From Chitinivorax tropicus (GTDB taxonomy: Bacteria > Pseudomonadota > Gammaproteobacteria > Burkholderiales > SCOH01): 64,000 nt of DNA. The DNA is taken from contig NZ_JACHHY010000009.1 in assembly GCF_014202905.1 (NCBI RefSeq), positions 1 through 64,000 of the forward strand, read 5' to 3'. The notes beneath the pieces are model-generated. The model did not search any database, was not told the DNA's origin, and worked only from the letters and a program-made list of their open reading frames with translations. This document shows positions 55,520 to 64,000 of the stretch, piece by piece; the stretch's first letter is position 1, and each line of letters opens with the position of its first letter. The translations under genes and the position numbers were made by a program.

Positions 55520-57175
55520 CTAACCCGCCAGCATTTCCTCGGCATGTTTGAGCGTTGTATCGGTGATCGCCACCCCGCCCAACATGCGCGCAATCTCAGC
55601 CACACGCTCCTGGGCGCTCAGCTCACGAATCGACGACAAGGTATTGCCATCGGCCATGTGCTTGGCCACCTGCCATTGCTGGTCGCCTCTCGCCGCCACT
55701 TGCGGCAAGTGCGTGATACACAGCACCTGATGGGCTGCGCCCAGGCGCTTCAACAGCTGGCCGACGATCTCGGCCACCCGCCCACCGATGCCGACATCGA
55801 CCTCGTCAAACACCAACACAGGCACCGAGGCCACGCTGCTGGCCACTACCTGCAATGCCAAGCTGATCCGTGACAACTCCCCCCCGGAGGCAACCTTGGC
55901 GAGCGGCCTGGGCGCCATACCGGCATTGGCGCTGACGAGGAATTCAATCTGCTCCAGGCCATGTGCGCTGCCTTCAGCTTGTGGCTTCAAGGTGATGTCG
56001 AAACGACCACTGGCCATCGCCAACTGCTGCATTTCCGTGGTCACCCGCTGCCCCAGCTCAGACGCCACCTCAGCCCGTCGCGCAGACAGCTGCATGGCAA
56101 CCTGCCTGAAATGCGCCTCTGCAGCCTGCTCACGTTTGAGCAGACCATCGTCGGCGTCCTCACCACCCAGCTCATCCAACCGTACCTGCTTGGTGGCCAG
56201 CAGCTCGCCCAGCACCTCTTCGCTGACACGGTACTTACGAGCCATGCCGTGAATGGCGTCCAAGCGGCTTTCCACCTCCTGAAGCCGCTGCGGGTCCAGA
56301 TCGGCACGTTGCAGGTAATGGCGCAGACCATAGGCCACCTCGCGAAGCTGCACCTCCGCAGATTCCAGCAGCTCGATGGTTTCACACAAGGCAGGGTCAT
56401 ACTCAGCCAACCCCTGCAGGCGAGACAACACGCTGCCCACTACCCCTGCTGCACTCGGCTCATTCTCCGAGATCAGATCCAGACCGAACTGCGCACCCTC
56501 CAGCAGACTGGCTGCGTTCGACAACCGCGCATGCTCCGTCTGCAGATCCCGCCAGATGTCGGCAGTAAAGCCTAGCGCGCTCAGCTCCTTGACCTGCCAT
56601 TGCAATTGCTCGCGCTCTGCGGCATAGGCAGCGGCATTCTTTTCCCACTCCAGCCGGGTACGCCGCAAGGATTGCCAAGCTTGCCACGCTGCTTTGACCT
56701 CTGCAGCCAATGGCAACAATCCGCCATAGCCATCCACCATCAGGCGCTGCGCATCGGCTTTCAGCAGCGACTGGTGGGCATGCTGGCCGTGGATATCGAC
56801 CAAGTGCTCGCCAGCCTCCTTCAGCTGTTGCAGCGTCACCGACCGACCATTGATGAACGCGCGGGAGCGACCATTGCTATCCACCGTCCGCCGCATCAGC
56901 AATGCATGGTCATCGCCCACCAGCTCATTGTCTGCCAGCCAGGTCTGCAGGGGCACGAGGTGGACAATATCGAATTCCGCCTCGATTTCAGACTTGGCAG
57001 CCCCGGCTCGCACCATACCGGGCTCGGCGCGCTCGCCCAGAACCAGCCCCAGCGCATCGATCAGAATGGACTTCCCGGCACCGGTTTCCCCGGTCAATAC
57101 CGTGAAGCCCGGCTTGAAATCCAGTTGCAGCTTGTCAACGATGACAAAATCTCGAATTCGCAACGTCAGCAGCAT
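55520..57175 (-). CDS. recN: DNA repair protein RecN
   Basis: 551 residues, SMC-like. Walker A GETGAGKS (29-36), DIHGQHAHQSLL (the Q-loop/RecN motif, about 147-158), a central coiled coil (about 165-380), the ABC signature LAKVASGGELSRISLAL (about 427-443) and Walker B VLVFDEVDVGIGG (about 457-469). It acts in double-strand break repair. The start lies 13 bp after nadK, so the two form an operon as in many proteobacteria. Confidence 0.97.
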   Translation of the reverse strand: MLLTLRIRDFVIVDKLQLDFKPGFTVLTGETGAGKSILIDALGLVLGERAEPGMVRAGAAKSEIEAEFDIVHLVPLQTWLADNELVGDDHALLMRRTVDSNGRSRAFINGRSVTLQQLKEAGEHLVDIHGQHAHQSLLKADAQRLMVDGYGGLLPLAAEVKAAWQAWQSLRRTRLEWEKNAAAYAAEREQLQWQVKELSALGFTADIWRDLQTEHARLSNAASLLEGAQFGLDLISENEPSAAGVVGSVLSRLQGLAEYDPALCETIELLESAEVQLREVAYGLRHYLQRADLDPQRLQEVESRLDAIHGMARKYRVSEEVLGELLATKQVRLDELGGEDADDGLLKREQAAEAHFRQVAMQLSARRAEVASELGQRVTTEMQQLAMASGRFDITLKPQAEGSAHGLEQIEFLVSANAGMAPRPLAKVASGGELSRISLALQVVASSVASVPVLVFDEVDVGIGGRVAEIVGQLLKRLGAAHQVLCITHLPQVAARGDQQWQVAKHMADGNTLSSIRELSAQERVAEIARMLGGVAITDTTLKHAEEMLAG

Positions 57176-57188
57176 GATAGTGTGGGTA

Positions 57189-58064
57189 TCAGAGTAGTTT
57201 TTCGCCCCAGTGCAGCTTGTGCCGGAGCATATCGTAATAGCTGTAATTCATCGGGTGCAGAATACGCAGTGAATTCCGGTAACGTCGGATCACCACCCGA
57301 TCCAATTCGTGCAGATCATTATGTGACTGATTGTCAAAATGCACGCGGGCATCCTGACCACGGGTCAGGATGAATTCAACCACGCTACCATCGTTGATGG
57401 CAATTGGCCGATTGGATAAAGACTGTGGACAGATCGGCACCAGCGTGATTGCAGGAACCGTCGGATGCAGAATCGGGCCGCCCGACGCCAGCGAATACGC
57501 CGTCGAGCCGGTTGGCGTGCTGACGATCAAGCCATCGGAACGCTGGCTGTAGACAAACTGATCATCAACGAAAATCTCGAACTCGATCATCGAGCCAGTC
57601 GCACCACGGCTGAACACCACGTCGTTGAATGCCAAACCTTTGGTGATTTCCTGCCCGTTACGGTAGAGAGTCGCCTCCAGCAGAATGCGCTCCTCTGGAA
57701 TGAACTCCCCTTTCAGGATCTCCGCCACCGACTGCTTCATCTCGTGCAGTGGAATATCCGTCATGAACCCCAGCCGACCTTGATTGATGCCGACCAAGGG
57801 GATACGGTAAGGCGCAATCAGGCGAGCCACCGACAACATCGTGCCGTCCCCCCCCAGCACCACCACCAGATCCGCCATGCGCCCGATCTTATCGCGTTCG
57901 ATACGTTGATAACCCGCCGCCTGATCGGCATCGATACTCTGGTCATCGAACAGCACCACAACCCCGTCCTCTGCCAGGAACCCCGCCAGATCAAGCATCG
58001 AGGTAATGATCTCTGGCTTGCCATGGCGGGCGACCAGTGCAACCTTCTTGAAAAGTGATGTCAT
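57189..58064 (-). CDS. nadK: NAD kinase
   Basis: 291 residues. GGDGT (71-75) and the following TMLSVAR, then GRLGFMTD (about 95-102), the NDVVFSRG-like segment (FNDVVFSRGATG) and TPTGSTAYSLASGGPI (about 180-195) are the NadK signatures. It phosphorylates NAD to NADP. First gene of the nadK-recN pair; a gap of 16 bp separates it from the SDR gene upstream, so that may be part of the same unit. Confidence 0.97.
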   Translation of the reverse strand: MTSLFKKVALVARHGKPEIITSMLDLAGFLAEDGVVVLFDDQSIDADQAAGYQRIERDKIGRMADLVVVLGGDGTMLSVARLIAPYRIPLVGINQGRLGFMTDIPLHEMKQSVAEILKGEFIPEERILLEATLYRNGQEITKGLAFNDVVFSRGATGSMIEFEIFVDDQFVYSQRSDGLIVSTPTGSTAYSLASGGPILHPTVPAITLVPICPQSLSNRPIAINDGSVVEFILTRGQDARVHFDNQSHNDLHELDRVVIRRYRNSLRILHPMNYSYYDMLRHKLHWGEKLL

Positions 58065-58080
58065 ACGCCGCCCTGCCCCC

Positions 58081-58863
58081 TTACGCCTGCACCGTCAACC
58101 ATTCAGCACACTGGAAAGTCTGCCCCGTGACCCCTTTGCTGTCCGCGCCTAGCAGATACAGATAGATCGGCATCAATTGCGCTGGTTGTGGCAAGGATTC
58201 GCGCACCTCGCCGGGGTGGGTCTTGGTGCGCTGCGGGCAATGAATCGGGCCTGGCACCACGATGTTGACACGCGGGTCATGGGCAGCATCCCATTCAGAC
58301 GCAGCGATCTGCGCGTAGAACATGGCTGCAGCACGCGAGATGGAAAAGCTGCCCCAGTATGGGCTTGCTTTCAGGCCATGCGATTCCCCCACCAACACCA
58401 CACTGCCATCGCCACTGGCCCGCAACAAGGGCAAGCAGGCACGGGTCAACGCCGCAGGCGCCACCACGTTGACTCGCAAATGGGTCATAAAATACTCCAT
58501 CGGCTCCTGCTCCAGCGGGAACAGCCCGACAAAAGCCGACGCATTGTGCAAGATGCCATCAAGCCGCCCCAGCTGGCTTTGGATCTGGGTCGCCACATTG
58601 GCCAGCTCCGCTTCGGTAGCGCGCTCCAGGTCGATGGCCACCGCAGCCGGCTTCGGCCCGCCATTGGCTTCGATCGCGTCATAGACCGCCTCCAGCTTCT
58701 TCACATGCCGCCCCAGCAAAACCACAGTGGCACCATGCTTGGCCAAGCACAACGCAGCCTCTTTCCCCACGCCCTGACTGGCGCCCGTCACAAGGATCAC
58801 ACGGTCTTTGAGTGCATCTGCAGTGGGTTGATAAGTACGAAAATCGATCATGCTGTTTGTCAT
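58081..58863 (-). CDS. YciK-like SDR protein with Tyr-to-Phe and Lys-to-Arg active site
   Basis: 260 residues, aligned with E. coli YciK throughout: N-terminal LKDRVILVTGASQGVGKEAA (about 18-37), the NASAF loop, and a C-terminal block MPIYLYLLGADSKGVTGQTF. The catalytic helix, which in YciK reads WGAYAASKFA, here reads WGSFSISRAA. The codons are TTT and CGT, so both catalytic Tyr and Lys are replaced. The Ser of the SDR triad is kept. It should bind a dinucleotide but is unlikely to work by the standard SDR mechanism. Lies between nadK and the squalene-synthase-like gene. Confidence 0.85.
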   Translation of the reverse strand: MTNSMIDFRTYQPTADALKDRVILVTGASQGVGKEAALCLAKHGATVVLLGRHVKKLEAVYDAIEANGGPKPAAVAIDLERATEAELANVATQIQSQLGRLDGILHNASAFVGLFPLEQEPMEYFMTHLRVNVVAPAALTRACLPLLRASGDGSVVLVGESHGLKASPYWGSFSISRAAAMFYAQIAASEWDAAHDPRVNIVVPGPIHCPQRTKTHPGEVRESLPQPAQLMPIYLYLLGADSKGVTGQTFQCAEWLTVQA

Positions 58864-58875
58864 TCAATATGCGGA

Positions 58876-59706
58876 TCAACGCGTTTTCAGCGCAATCCAG
58901 AGTTTGCGAATCGGTGTCAACGAAACCCGCTGGTTCAACACACAGTTGGCCCCCGCCGCTTTGACCTCGCCCAAGGTCGCACCGGCAATGGCCGCCAATA
59001 TCCTGCCATATCTGAGGCTACGCGCTTCTGCCGCGGGCGGCAACGTTTTGGCAGCATCAGACAGATGCGTCAACGCACGCGCCAGCTGAAACTCGACCAA
59101 AGCGGCCAGATTGGGGTGCACCTTCAGCGCCAGCAGATCTGCTGCAGGCACCTCAAAACGTTGCAGATCCTCCACCGGCCAATACACGATACCTTTGCGC
59201 AGATGCGCACCGGCCTCCAAGACCAGCTCGCTCAGGCTCAACGCCACCCCCAGCTCATGGGCGTATCGCATGGTCTGTTTGTCACGACAGCCCAGCATCT
59301 GCGCAGCCAACTGCATGGCCACACCGCCATGTCGGTGGCAGTACAGACGCAGCCCTTTGAAATCATTGTAGCGGGCGTGGCGCAGATTCATCTCGACGCC
59401 GTCCAGCATCTCCTGCAATTGTTCGCGGGTGACGGTGTCCTGGGGCACCGCATCGTGCAGCGCCTTGGTCACGGGATGCTCTGGCCGCCCGGCAGCCCAG
59501 CGATCCAGCTCGGTGGCCCACCAGGCCAACTTGGCCTCTGCAATGGTGGCATCACTGCATTCATCCAACCCCTCGTGCAACTCACGCGACAATGCATAGA
59601 TAGCGACAATGCCTCGACGGCCCGAAATGGGCACCCCACGTAGCGCATAATAGAAAGCAGAGCCGACAGGCGCCGCCTTTTGTTCACAATATTGATGGAA
59701 ATCCAA
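58876..59706 (-). CDS. Squalene/phytoene synthase family protein, degenerate metal motifs
   Basis: 276 residues starting at TTG 59706; no upstream in-frame ATG exists. YCEQKAAPVGSAFYYALRGV is the N-terminal family block (given in part), and YCHRHGGVAMQLAAQMLG matches YCxxVAGxVG. The first Asp-rich motif is reduced to LSRELHEGLDE, and the second, normally an Asp-x-x-x-Asp, reads LVLEAGAHLRKG. Metal-dependent prenyl condensation is therefore doubtful. Such copies are common near yciK-like genes in betaproteobacteria as far as I recall. Separated by 12 bp from the SDR gene. Confidence 0.8.
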   Translation of the reverse strand: MDFHQYCEQKAAPVGSAFYYALRGVPISGRRGIVAIYALSRELHEGLDECSDATIAEAKLAWWATELDRWAAGRPEHPVTKALHDAVPQDTVTREQLQEMLDGVEMNLRHARYNDFKGLRLYCHRHGGVAMQLAAQMLGCRDKQTMRYAHELGVALSLSELVLEAGAHLRKGIVYWPVEDLQRFEVPAADLLALKVHPNLAALVEFQLARALTHLSDAAKTLPPAAEARSLRYGRILAAIAGATLGEVKAAGANCVLNQRVSLTPIRKLWIALKTR

Positions 59707-59845
59707 GATATATCTGGCCTACGGCATTCGGCACACACGCCACCCAGCTGCCTTATGGCCACTCCTCAATCAGGTCAACGCGAATTATAGCAGGCAGCTA
59801 TCGGTGGATTTTTTTCGATTTATTCAAATTTTTTCGCTTACCCCC

Positions 59846-59874
59846 TTTACAAACCGAAATGACCTCTCTAGAAT
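59846..59874 (+). promoter_or_regulatory. tRNA operon promoter
   Basis: TTTACA (59846-59851), 17 bp, TAGAAT (59869-59874), preceded by an AT-rich stretch. The first tRNA begins 15 bp further on. Confidence 0.8.
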
Positions 59875-59888
59875 GCGCAGCCTGTCTC

Positions 59889-59964
<76 letters not shown>

Positions 59965-60014
59965 AGATTCAGATCATCGGCAAAACAGGACGCTGCTGAT
60001 GATTACAAGGCCAA

Positions 60015-60090
60015 GTCCCCATCGTCTAGAGGCCTAGGACACCGCCCTTTCACGGCGATAACCGGGGTTCGAATCCCCGTGGGGACGCCA
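60015..60090 (+). tRNA. tRNA-Glu (TTC)
   Basis: Seventy-six nucleotides with encoded CCA. Acceptor GTCCCCA / TGGGGAC, anticodon stem CCGCC / GGCGG interrupted in the usual way with loop CTTTCAC, anticodon TTC, T-loop GTTCGAAT. Co-transcribed with tRNA-Ala. Confidence 0.97.
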
Positions 60091-60093
60091 CAA

Positions 60094-60133
60094 AAAAACC
60101 CGAAAATCGAAAAGATTTTCGGGTTTTTCCTTT
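60094..60133 (+). terminator. Intrinsic terminator of the tRNA operon
   Basis: Stem AACCCGAAAATC / GATTTTCGGGTT with a GAAAA loop, followed by TTTCC-TTTTTT. It follows tRNA-Glu directly. Confidence 0.95.
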
Positions 60134-60186
60134 TTTACCAGATTACGCTTTGAAAAGCAGCCTGGCGGATTGCCAGGCCGCGATGC

Positions 60187-61830
60187 TCAGCGCTTTTTCT
60201 TACCCGACTTCTTCGCTTTTCCTGATGTCTTTGATGTCTTGCCATGTTTGGCGGGCTTGCTCGCTGATGCCCGCGAAGCATCTCGGCCATAACCTTTCCG
60301 CGTGCCCAGATTTTCCGGGCTCAATGCAGACACCAGATCACCCATCTCAGGCAGACCATTCTCACGCAATGCCTTCTGCCGTGCGATCATGCCCGGCAGC
60401 GGCTCCAGATCAAAGCGGCGGGTCAAAAACCATAGGATGGAAGTAGTATCGTATGGCGTCGAATCCACATGATTACGACGGGCATACGGTGAGATGATGA
60501 TGGCCGGGATGCGGCTCCCTGGGCCCCAACGATCCCCCTTCGGCGGCACAACGTGATCCCAGAAGCCCCCGTTCTCATCGTAGGTCACCACGATCAGCAT
60601 GTCCTTCCACTGCGGCCCACGAATCAAGCGGGCCACCGTATCCGCGATATGTTGATCTCCACTCAGCACATCGGCGTAACCGGGGTGTTGGGTCAACTCT
60701 CCCTGTGGCTTGTAAAAGCTCACCGCAGGCAGCTTACCGGCATCGATATCCTTCAGGAAGTCTTCGCCATCCTTCAGATGCTCTTCACGGGCAGTGGTGC
60801 CCGGTGCATAGCTGGCGTAGTAATTGAAAGGCTGGTGATGTGCCTGGAATTTCGGCGGCTGATCGCCATAGATGGTGGATCGATCCGCCAGCGAGCGCAG
60901 CCAGCCACCTGCATACCATGCCCAGCTGACTTTCTTAGCCGTCAGCCGATCCCCGATGGTCGCCTGTTGTTGCGGTGGAAGCATCTGCCCATCCTGCGGG
61001 TTCGCCAACCGCACATCCCCTCCTTCCACGGGTGGCACGGCGGAAGGCTGGTACGGAGGCTGCATGGTGTTGACGGCGTAACCATCGGGCGTCAGGGCTC
61101 CGTCACGGACATATTTAGGCTTGTCTACCAACGCAGACCCCAGCGCTTCAACCACCTTGAGCGATTTGCCATCATCGCTCACCACCGCGATCTTATCCTT
61201 GGCTGGGCTGCTGCCAGCATCAGGGTATTGGGGCGTGCAAGCACAGATCAACCATTGGTGGTTCAGGAAAGACCCACCGAATGCCGCCATGAAAAAGTGA
61301 TCCGCCACGGTGAATTGCTCTGCCCAACGCCACATTGGCAATTTACGACCGTCGTAGTAACCCATCACCAATCCACCCGCATCCGACCAGGCGGCAAAGC
61401 GGTCGTTCCTGCCCTCATTGAGCTGCATCTGGTGCTGGTAGAAGCGATGCACCAGGTCACGAGTTGGCACGTCCAGTGGTTGATTGAAGCCTTTAGGGTC
61501 ATCTATCTGAAATGGCGCGTTGGGCAAGCCGGTGGTCTGTTCTTGCGACACGGCATCACTCATGCCTTTCCAGATGGGAGGCAACACCGCCATGGGCTTG
61601 CCATCGCGGTCTGTCTGCAGGGTGTGTTCCGGCTTAGCCTGTTTGATTCCCTCTGCTTTGGGAAACAGGCCATACAGGTTGTCGAAACTGCGATTTTCAC
61701 CATAGATGACCACTACATGTTTGATGCGCGCCAGCTGTGCGTCGGTCACCGCCGTCGCCAAGCCAGGAAAAGCCACCGCCAGACAGGTGGCGATCCTCCA
61801 TCCAATACCAGGTTTGAAAAGATGCTTCAT
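60187..61830 (-). CDS. Secreted acid phosphatase/phospholipase C family phosphoesterase
   Basis: 547 residues of the AcpA/PLC-type phosphoesterase family. Signal peptide residues 1-27. HVVVIYGENRSFDNLYGLFP (38-57) carries the metal/nucleophile segment; LNHQWLICACTPQY (about 180) and VTYDENGGFWDHVVPP (about 410-425) hold further metal ligands. The C-terminus is very Lys-rich (KTSKTSGKAKKSGKKKR). It hydrolyses phosphate esters outside the cytoplasm. No neighbour on the same strand is coupled. Confidence 0.9.
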   Translation of the reverse strand: MKHLFKPGIGWRIATCLAVAFPGLATAVTDAQLARIKHVVVIYGENRSFDNLYGLFPKAEGIKQAKPEHTLQTDRDGKPMAVLPPIWKGMSDAVSQEQTTGLPNAPFQIDDPKGFNQPLDVPTRDLVHRFYQHQMQLNEGRNDRFAAWSDAGGLVMGYYDGRKLPMWRWAEQFTVADHFFMAAFGGSFLNHQWLICACTPQYPDAGSSPAKDKIAVVSDDGKSLKVVEALGSALVDKPKYVRDGALTPDGYAVNTMQPPYQPSAVPPVEGGDVRLANPQDGQMLPPQQQATIGDRLTAKKVSWAWYAGGWLRSLADRSTIYGDQPPKFQAHHQPFNYYASYAPGTTAREEHLKDGEDFLKDIDAGKLPAVSFYKPQGELTQHPGYADVLSGDQHIADTVARLIRGPQWKDMLIVVTYDENGGFWDHVVPPKGDRWGPGSRIPAIIISPYARRNHVDSTPYDTTSILWFLTRRFDLEPLPGMIARQKALRENGLPEMGDLVSALSPENLGTRKGYGRDASRASASKPAKHGKTSKTSGKAKKSGKKKR

Positions 61831-61964
61831 CCAAGTACTCCTTGCCGGACATGATCAATCGAAGGGATCAGAATACTGGATTCCTACGCCGGAGACCAAG
61901 CCAACTGCGTCTTGGTATCATTTGCCACCACCATTTACAGCCTGCAGTAGCATGGGTCGATCCT

Positions 61965-62189
61965 TCAGATCAAAGTCTGACCGATCTGCAATGCTCGAAC
62001 ATCGGGCAATTTGGACCACTGACTTGCCAGCAGCATGGGCTGCCGGTCACTTTCCACCTCCACCACGATATTCAACACCCCGCTCTCATGCCGGCTGGCG
62101 GTCATCTCACGCAGGATGAAGCCACGATGACGGGCCACCCGCAGCAATCGCTCCAAGGCTCCGGCCCGATCCAGTACTGACAAACTCAT
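61965..62189 (-). CDS. ilvM: Acetolactate synthase small subunit IlvM-like
   Basis: 74 residues from ATG 62189, overlapping the ilvG stop by ATGA; a longer frame upstream lies inside ilvG and is rejected. [23 protein letters not shown] is an ACT-type start (given in part). It is shorter than E. coli IlvM (87). It should regulate IlvG activity. Confidence 0.88.
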   Translation of the reverse strand: MSLSVLDRAGALERLLRVARHRGFILREMTASRHESGVLNIVVEVESDRQPMLLASQWSKLPDVRALQIGQTLI

Positions 62190-63862
62190 ACGACTTCGCA
62201 CGATAACGCTCCTTCCATCATATCCAGGTTTGATTTGCCTGGCGGCACCAGCGGCCAGACATTGGTTCGACGATCGATTTTGATATGCAACAACATAGGC
62301 CCTGGCTCTGCCAGCAAGCACTGGAGCGCCTCGGCCTGTTCCGCTTGGGTGTGGATGCTGCGCGCGGGAATGCCAAATGCCGCAGCCACCTGAGTGAAAT
62401 CCGGGTTATCGGAGAGATCCGTTTCGCTATAACGGGCATCAAAGAACAGCTCTTGCCATTGTTTCACCATGCCCAGCATGGCGTTATCGAGCAGCACGAT
62501 CTTCACTGGCAGCTGATACCGCCCTATGGTGGCAAGCTCCTGCACATTCATCATGAAGCTGCCATCCCCACTCACATTGATGACAGTTCGCTCGGGAAAG
62601 GCAATCTGTGCGCCAATGGCTGCTGGCAAGCCGAACCCCATGGTCCCCAGCCCGCCACTGCTCAGATGCTGACGCGGCAGATTGAACCCCATGTGCTGGG
62701 CAACCCACATCTGATGCTGCCCGACATCACAGCAGACGATGGCATCGTCAGGCATGCTCTGTGACAGGGCTTGGAGGAAGGCTGGCGCATAGATGGCAGG
62801 GCCTGGGGCATCATAGCGAAAGGCATATCCAGCCTTGTCCGCAAGGCATTGTGCTCGCCAGGGGTCAACCTGCAGCGGCATGCTCAACCCAGGCAACACA
62901 TGATTGAAGTCATCGGTCAGCGCCACTTCCGCTTTGCGCAACTTGCCGATCTCCGCCAGATCGATATCCAGGTGGATGACACGGGCCAATGGTGCAAAGG
63001 TATCCAGCTGCCCGGTTGCGCGATCGTCAAAGCGGGCACCCACTGCAATCAGCAGATCACATTGCTGGACAGCACGATTGGCAGCCTGTGTCCCATGCAT
63101 GCCCAGCATGCCGAGATTGAGCAGATGATGATGCGGCAGGACGCCGATGCCTTTGAGGGTGCAAACTGCGGGCATCTGTGTCACATCGACAAATTCCCGC
63201 AATGCATTCACCGCCTCGGCCAGCACCACGCCACCACCGATATACAAAAGCGGACGTGCGGCCTCGGCCATCAACGCACGGGCCTGGCGTATTGCATGCT
63301 CATTCGCGGGCCTGGCGGCATGCCAAGGTCGCGGTCGATATCCTGCCGGCACCCGGCCCAGCTGGATGTCCTTCGGAATATCCACCAACACCGGCCCAGG
63401 ACGGCCACCACGAGCCAGTTCAAATGCCTCCGCCAGCACCTCGCCCAGCTCGTCAGGGGACGATACCAGGTAGGAATGCTTGACCAGTGGCAGCGTCATA
63501 CCCAGCACATCGATCTCTTGAAAAGCATCCGTGCCAATCAACGGACGAGCCACTTGCCCGACCAAGGCCACCAGCGGGACAGAATCCAACAGCGCATCAG
63601 CCAGCGCTGTCACGATATTGGTGGCGCCAGGGCCAGAGGTTGCCACGCAGACACCCACCCGACCTGATGCACGGGCATAGCCGCAAGCTGCCAACGCCGC
63701 CCCTTGCTCATGCCGGCACAGAATGTGTCGAAGTGGCGCCCCATACAGGGCATCATAAAAGGGCATGATGGCCCCGCCTGGATAGCCAAAGATCTCCTGC
63801 ACCCCTTCTTGCACCAGGGCCTGCACCATCAAATCTGCACCACGCACGCTAACTCCTTTCAT
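62186..63862 (-). CDS. ilvG: Acetolactate synthase large subunit
   Basis: 558 residues from ATG 63862, close to E. coli IlvG (548) along its whole length. [17 protein letters not shown] (about 25-41), the catalytic Glu in [29 protein letters not shown] and the ThDP motif [20 protein letters not shown] (about 432-451) are in place. It condenses two pyruvates (or pyruvate and 2-oxobutyrate) for valine/leucine/isoleucine. A GTG at 63847 with AAAGGAG exactly 5 nt upstream is an attractive alternative start, giving MRGADLMVQ, which lines up with the E. coli start MNGAQWVVH. Followed by ilvM. Confidence 0.95.
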   Translation of the reverse strand: MKGVSVRGADLMVQALVQEGVQEIFGYPGGAIMPFYDALYGAPLRHILCRHEQGAALAACGYARASGRVGVCVATSGPGATNIVTALADALLDSVPLVALVGQVARPLIGTDAFQEIDVLGMTLPLVKHSYLVSSPDELGEVLAEAFELARGGRPGPVLVDIPKDIQLGRVPAGYRPRPWHAARPANEHAIRQARALMAEAARPLLYIGGGVVLAEAVNALREFVDVTQMPAVCTLKGIGVLPHHHLLNLGMLGMHGTQAANRAVQQCDLLIAVGARFDDRATGQLDTFAPLARVIHLDIDLAEIGKLRKAEVALTDDFNHVLPGLSMPLQVDPWRAQCLADKAGYAFRYDAPGPAIYAPAFLQALSQSMPDDAIVCCDVGQHQMWVAQHMGFNLPRQHLSSGGLGTMGFGLPAAIGAQIAFPERTVINVSGDGSFMMNVQELATIGRYQLPVKIVLLDNAMLGMVKQWQELFFDARYSETDLSDNPDFTQVAAAFGIPARSIHTQAEQAEALQCLLAEPGPMLLHIKIDRRTNVWPLVPPGKSNLDMMEGALSCEVV

Positions 63863-63939
63863 CTGGCCGCCCCTTTCCACCACGCAACCAGTGGTGGCCA
63901 ATGGCTGTCCGTATCAGCCCAGGCACGTTTCATGTCCCC

Positions 63940-63982
63940 AAAACGACGAAGCCCCCGGACCTCTCGGTGCGGGGGCTTCGTC
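63940..63982 (-). terminator. Leader terminator (possible attenuator) of ilvG
   Basis: Thirteen-bp stem GACGAAGCCCCCG / CGGGGGCTTCGTC (63945-63957 with 63970-63982), followed in the minus direction by GTTTTGGGG. It lies 80 bp upstream of ilvG on the same strand, where ilvGMEDA operons have an attenuator. A leader peptide would lie beyond the window. It might instead end an upstream gene. Confidence 0.55.
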
Positions 63983-64000
63983 ACATGTTTGACTGATCGG

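Overview
The window reads as a chromosomal segment of a betaproteobacterium, most likely of the Neisseriales/Chitinivorax-Chromobacterium kind. The reasons are the alaA-GNAT-hom-thrC gene order, two Burkholderia/Neisseria-type trimeric porins, a nadK-recN pair, an OxyR with cysteines at residues 199 and 208, and moderately GC-rich housekeeping DNA. The genus is inference only. Most of the window is ordinary metabolism, broken by three accessory regions: an AT-rich toxin/secretion region at the left end, a type I-F CRISPR-Cas locus in the middle, and a periplasmic copper-handling cluster.

Left to right: the first codons of a probable type I secretion ATPase and a large putative pore-forming exoprotein lie in AT-rich, gene-poor DNA (1-5.6 kb). 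Next come the alaA-GNAT-hom-thrC operon, an Mth938-domain protein, a secreted CYTH-like protein, two porins, trpC, a DUF2189 membrane protein, two short-chain dehydrogenase-like genes, a D-2-hydroxyacid dehydrogenase, a LysR regulator, a small SelT/BFD-like operon and tex (5.6-25.1 kb). The CRISPR-Cas locus occupies 25.2-36.1 kb. It is followed by argP/argO, an alpha/beta hydrolase, thpR, and a copper operon (TolC-like lipoprotein, Tat-exported multicopper oxidase, cupredoxin, CusF-like; 39.6-43.8 kb). Then come rssA-like, oxyR, a rubredoxin-reductase-like gene, maeB, a DUF2237 gene, a secreted barrel protein, a GH5-ricin lectin lipoprotein, an EntD-type phosphopantetheinyl transferase, recN-nadK-yciK-like, a squalene/phytoene synthase relative, tRNA-Ala and tRNA-Glu, an AcpA/PLC-type phosphatase, and ilvM-ilvG with a possible attenuator at the right edge.

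The CRISPR-Cas locus is the most interesting part. cas2-3 is divergent from a cas8f-cas5f-cas7f-cas6f-cas1 operon, which runs straight into an 85-bp leader and an array of 46 regular repeats (28-bp repeat, 32-bp spacers) plus one degenerate terminal repeat. In the intergenic region between cas2-3 and cas8f there is an isolated, degenerate repeat-spacer-repeat unit. Its first repeat is diverged but keeps a 5-bp stem and the 3' handle. Its second keeps the exact 15-nt stem-loop of the array repeats and is followed by a terminator-like hairpin. The first 15 nt of its spacer match, with one mismatch at a position that type I effectors flip out (12), a site over the cas8f ribosome-binding site and start codon. 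That site is preceded by CC, the type I-F PAM. This is the pattern expected of a built-in guide RNA that directs the Cascade complex to repress its own operon. It was read directly from the sequence; its function is inference.
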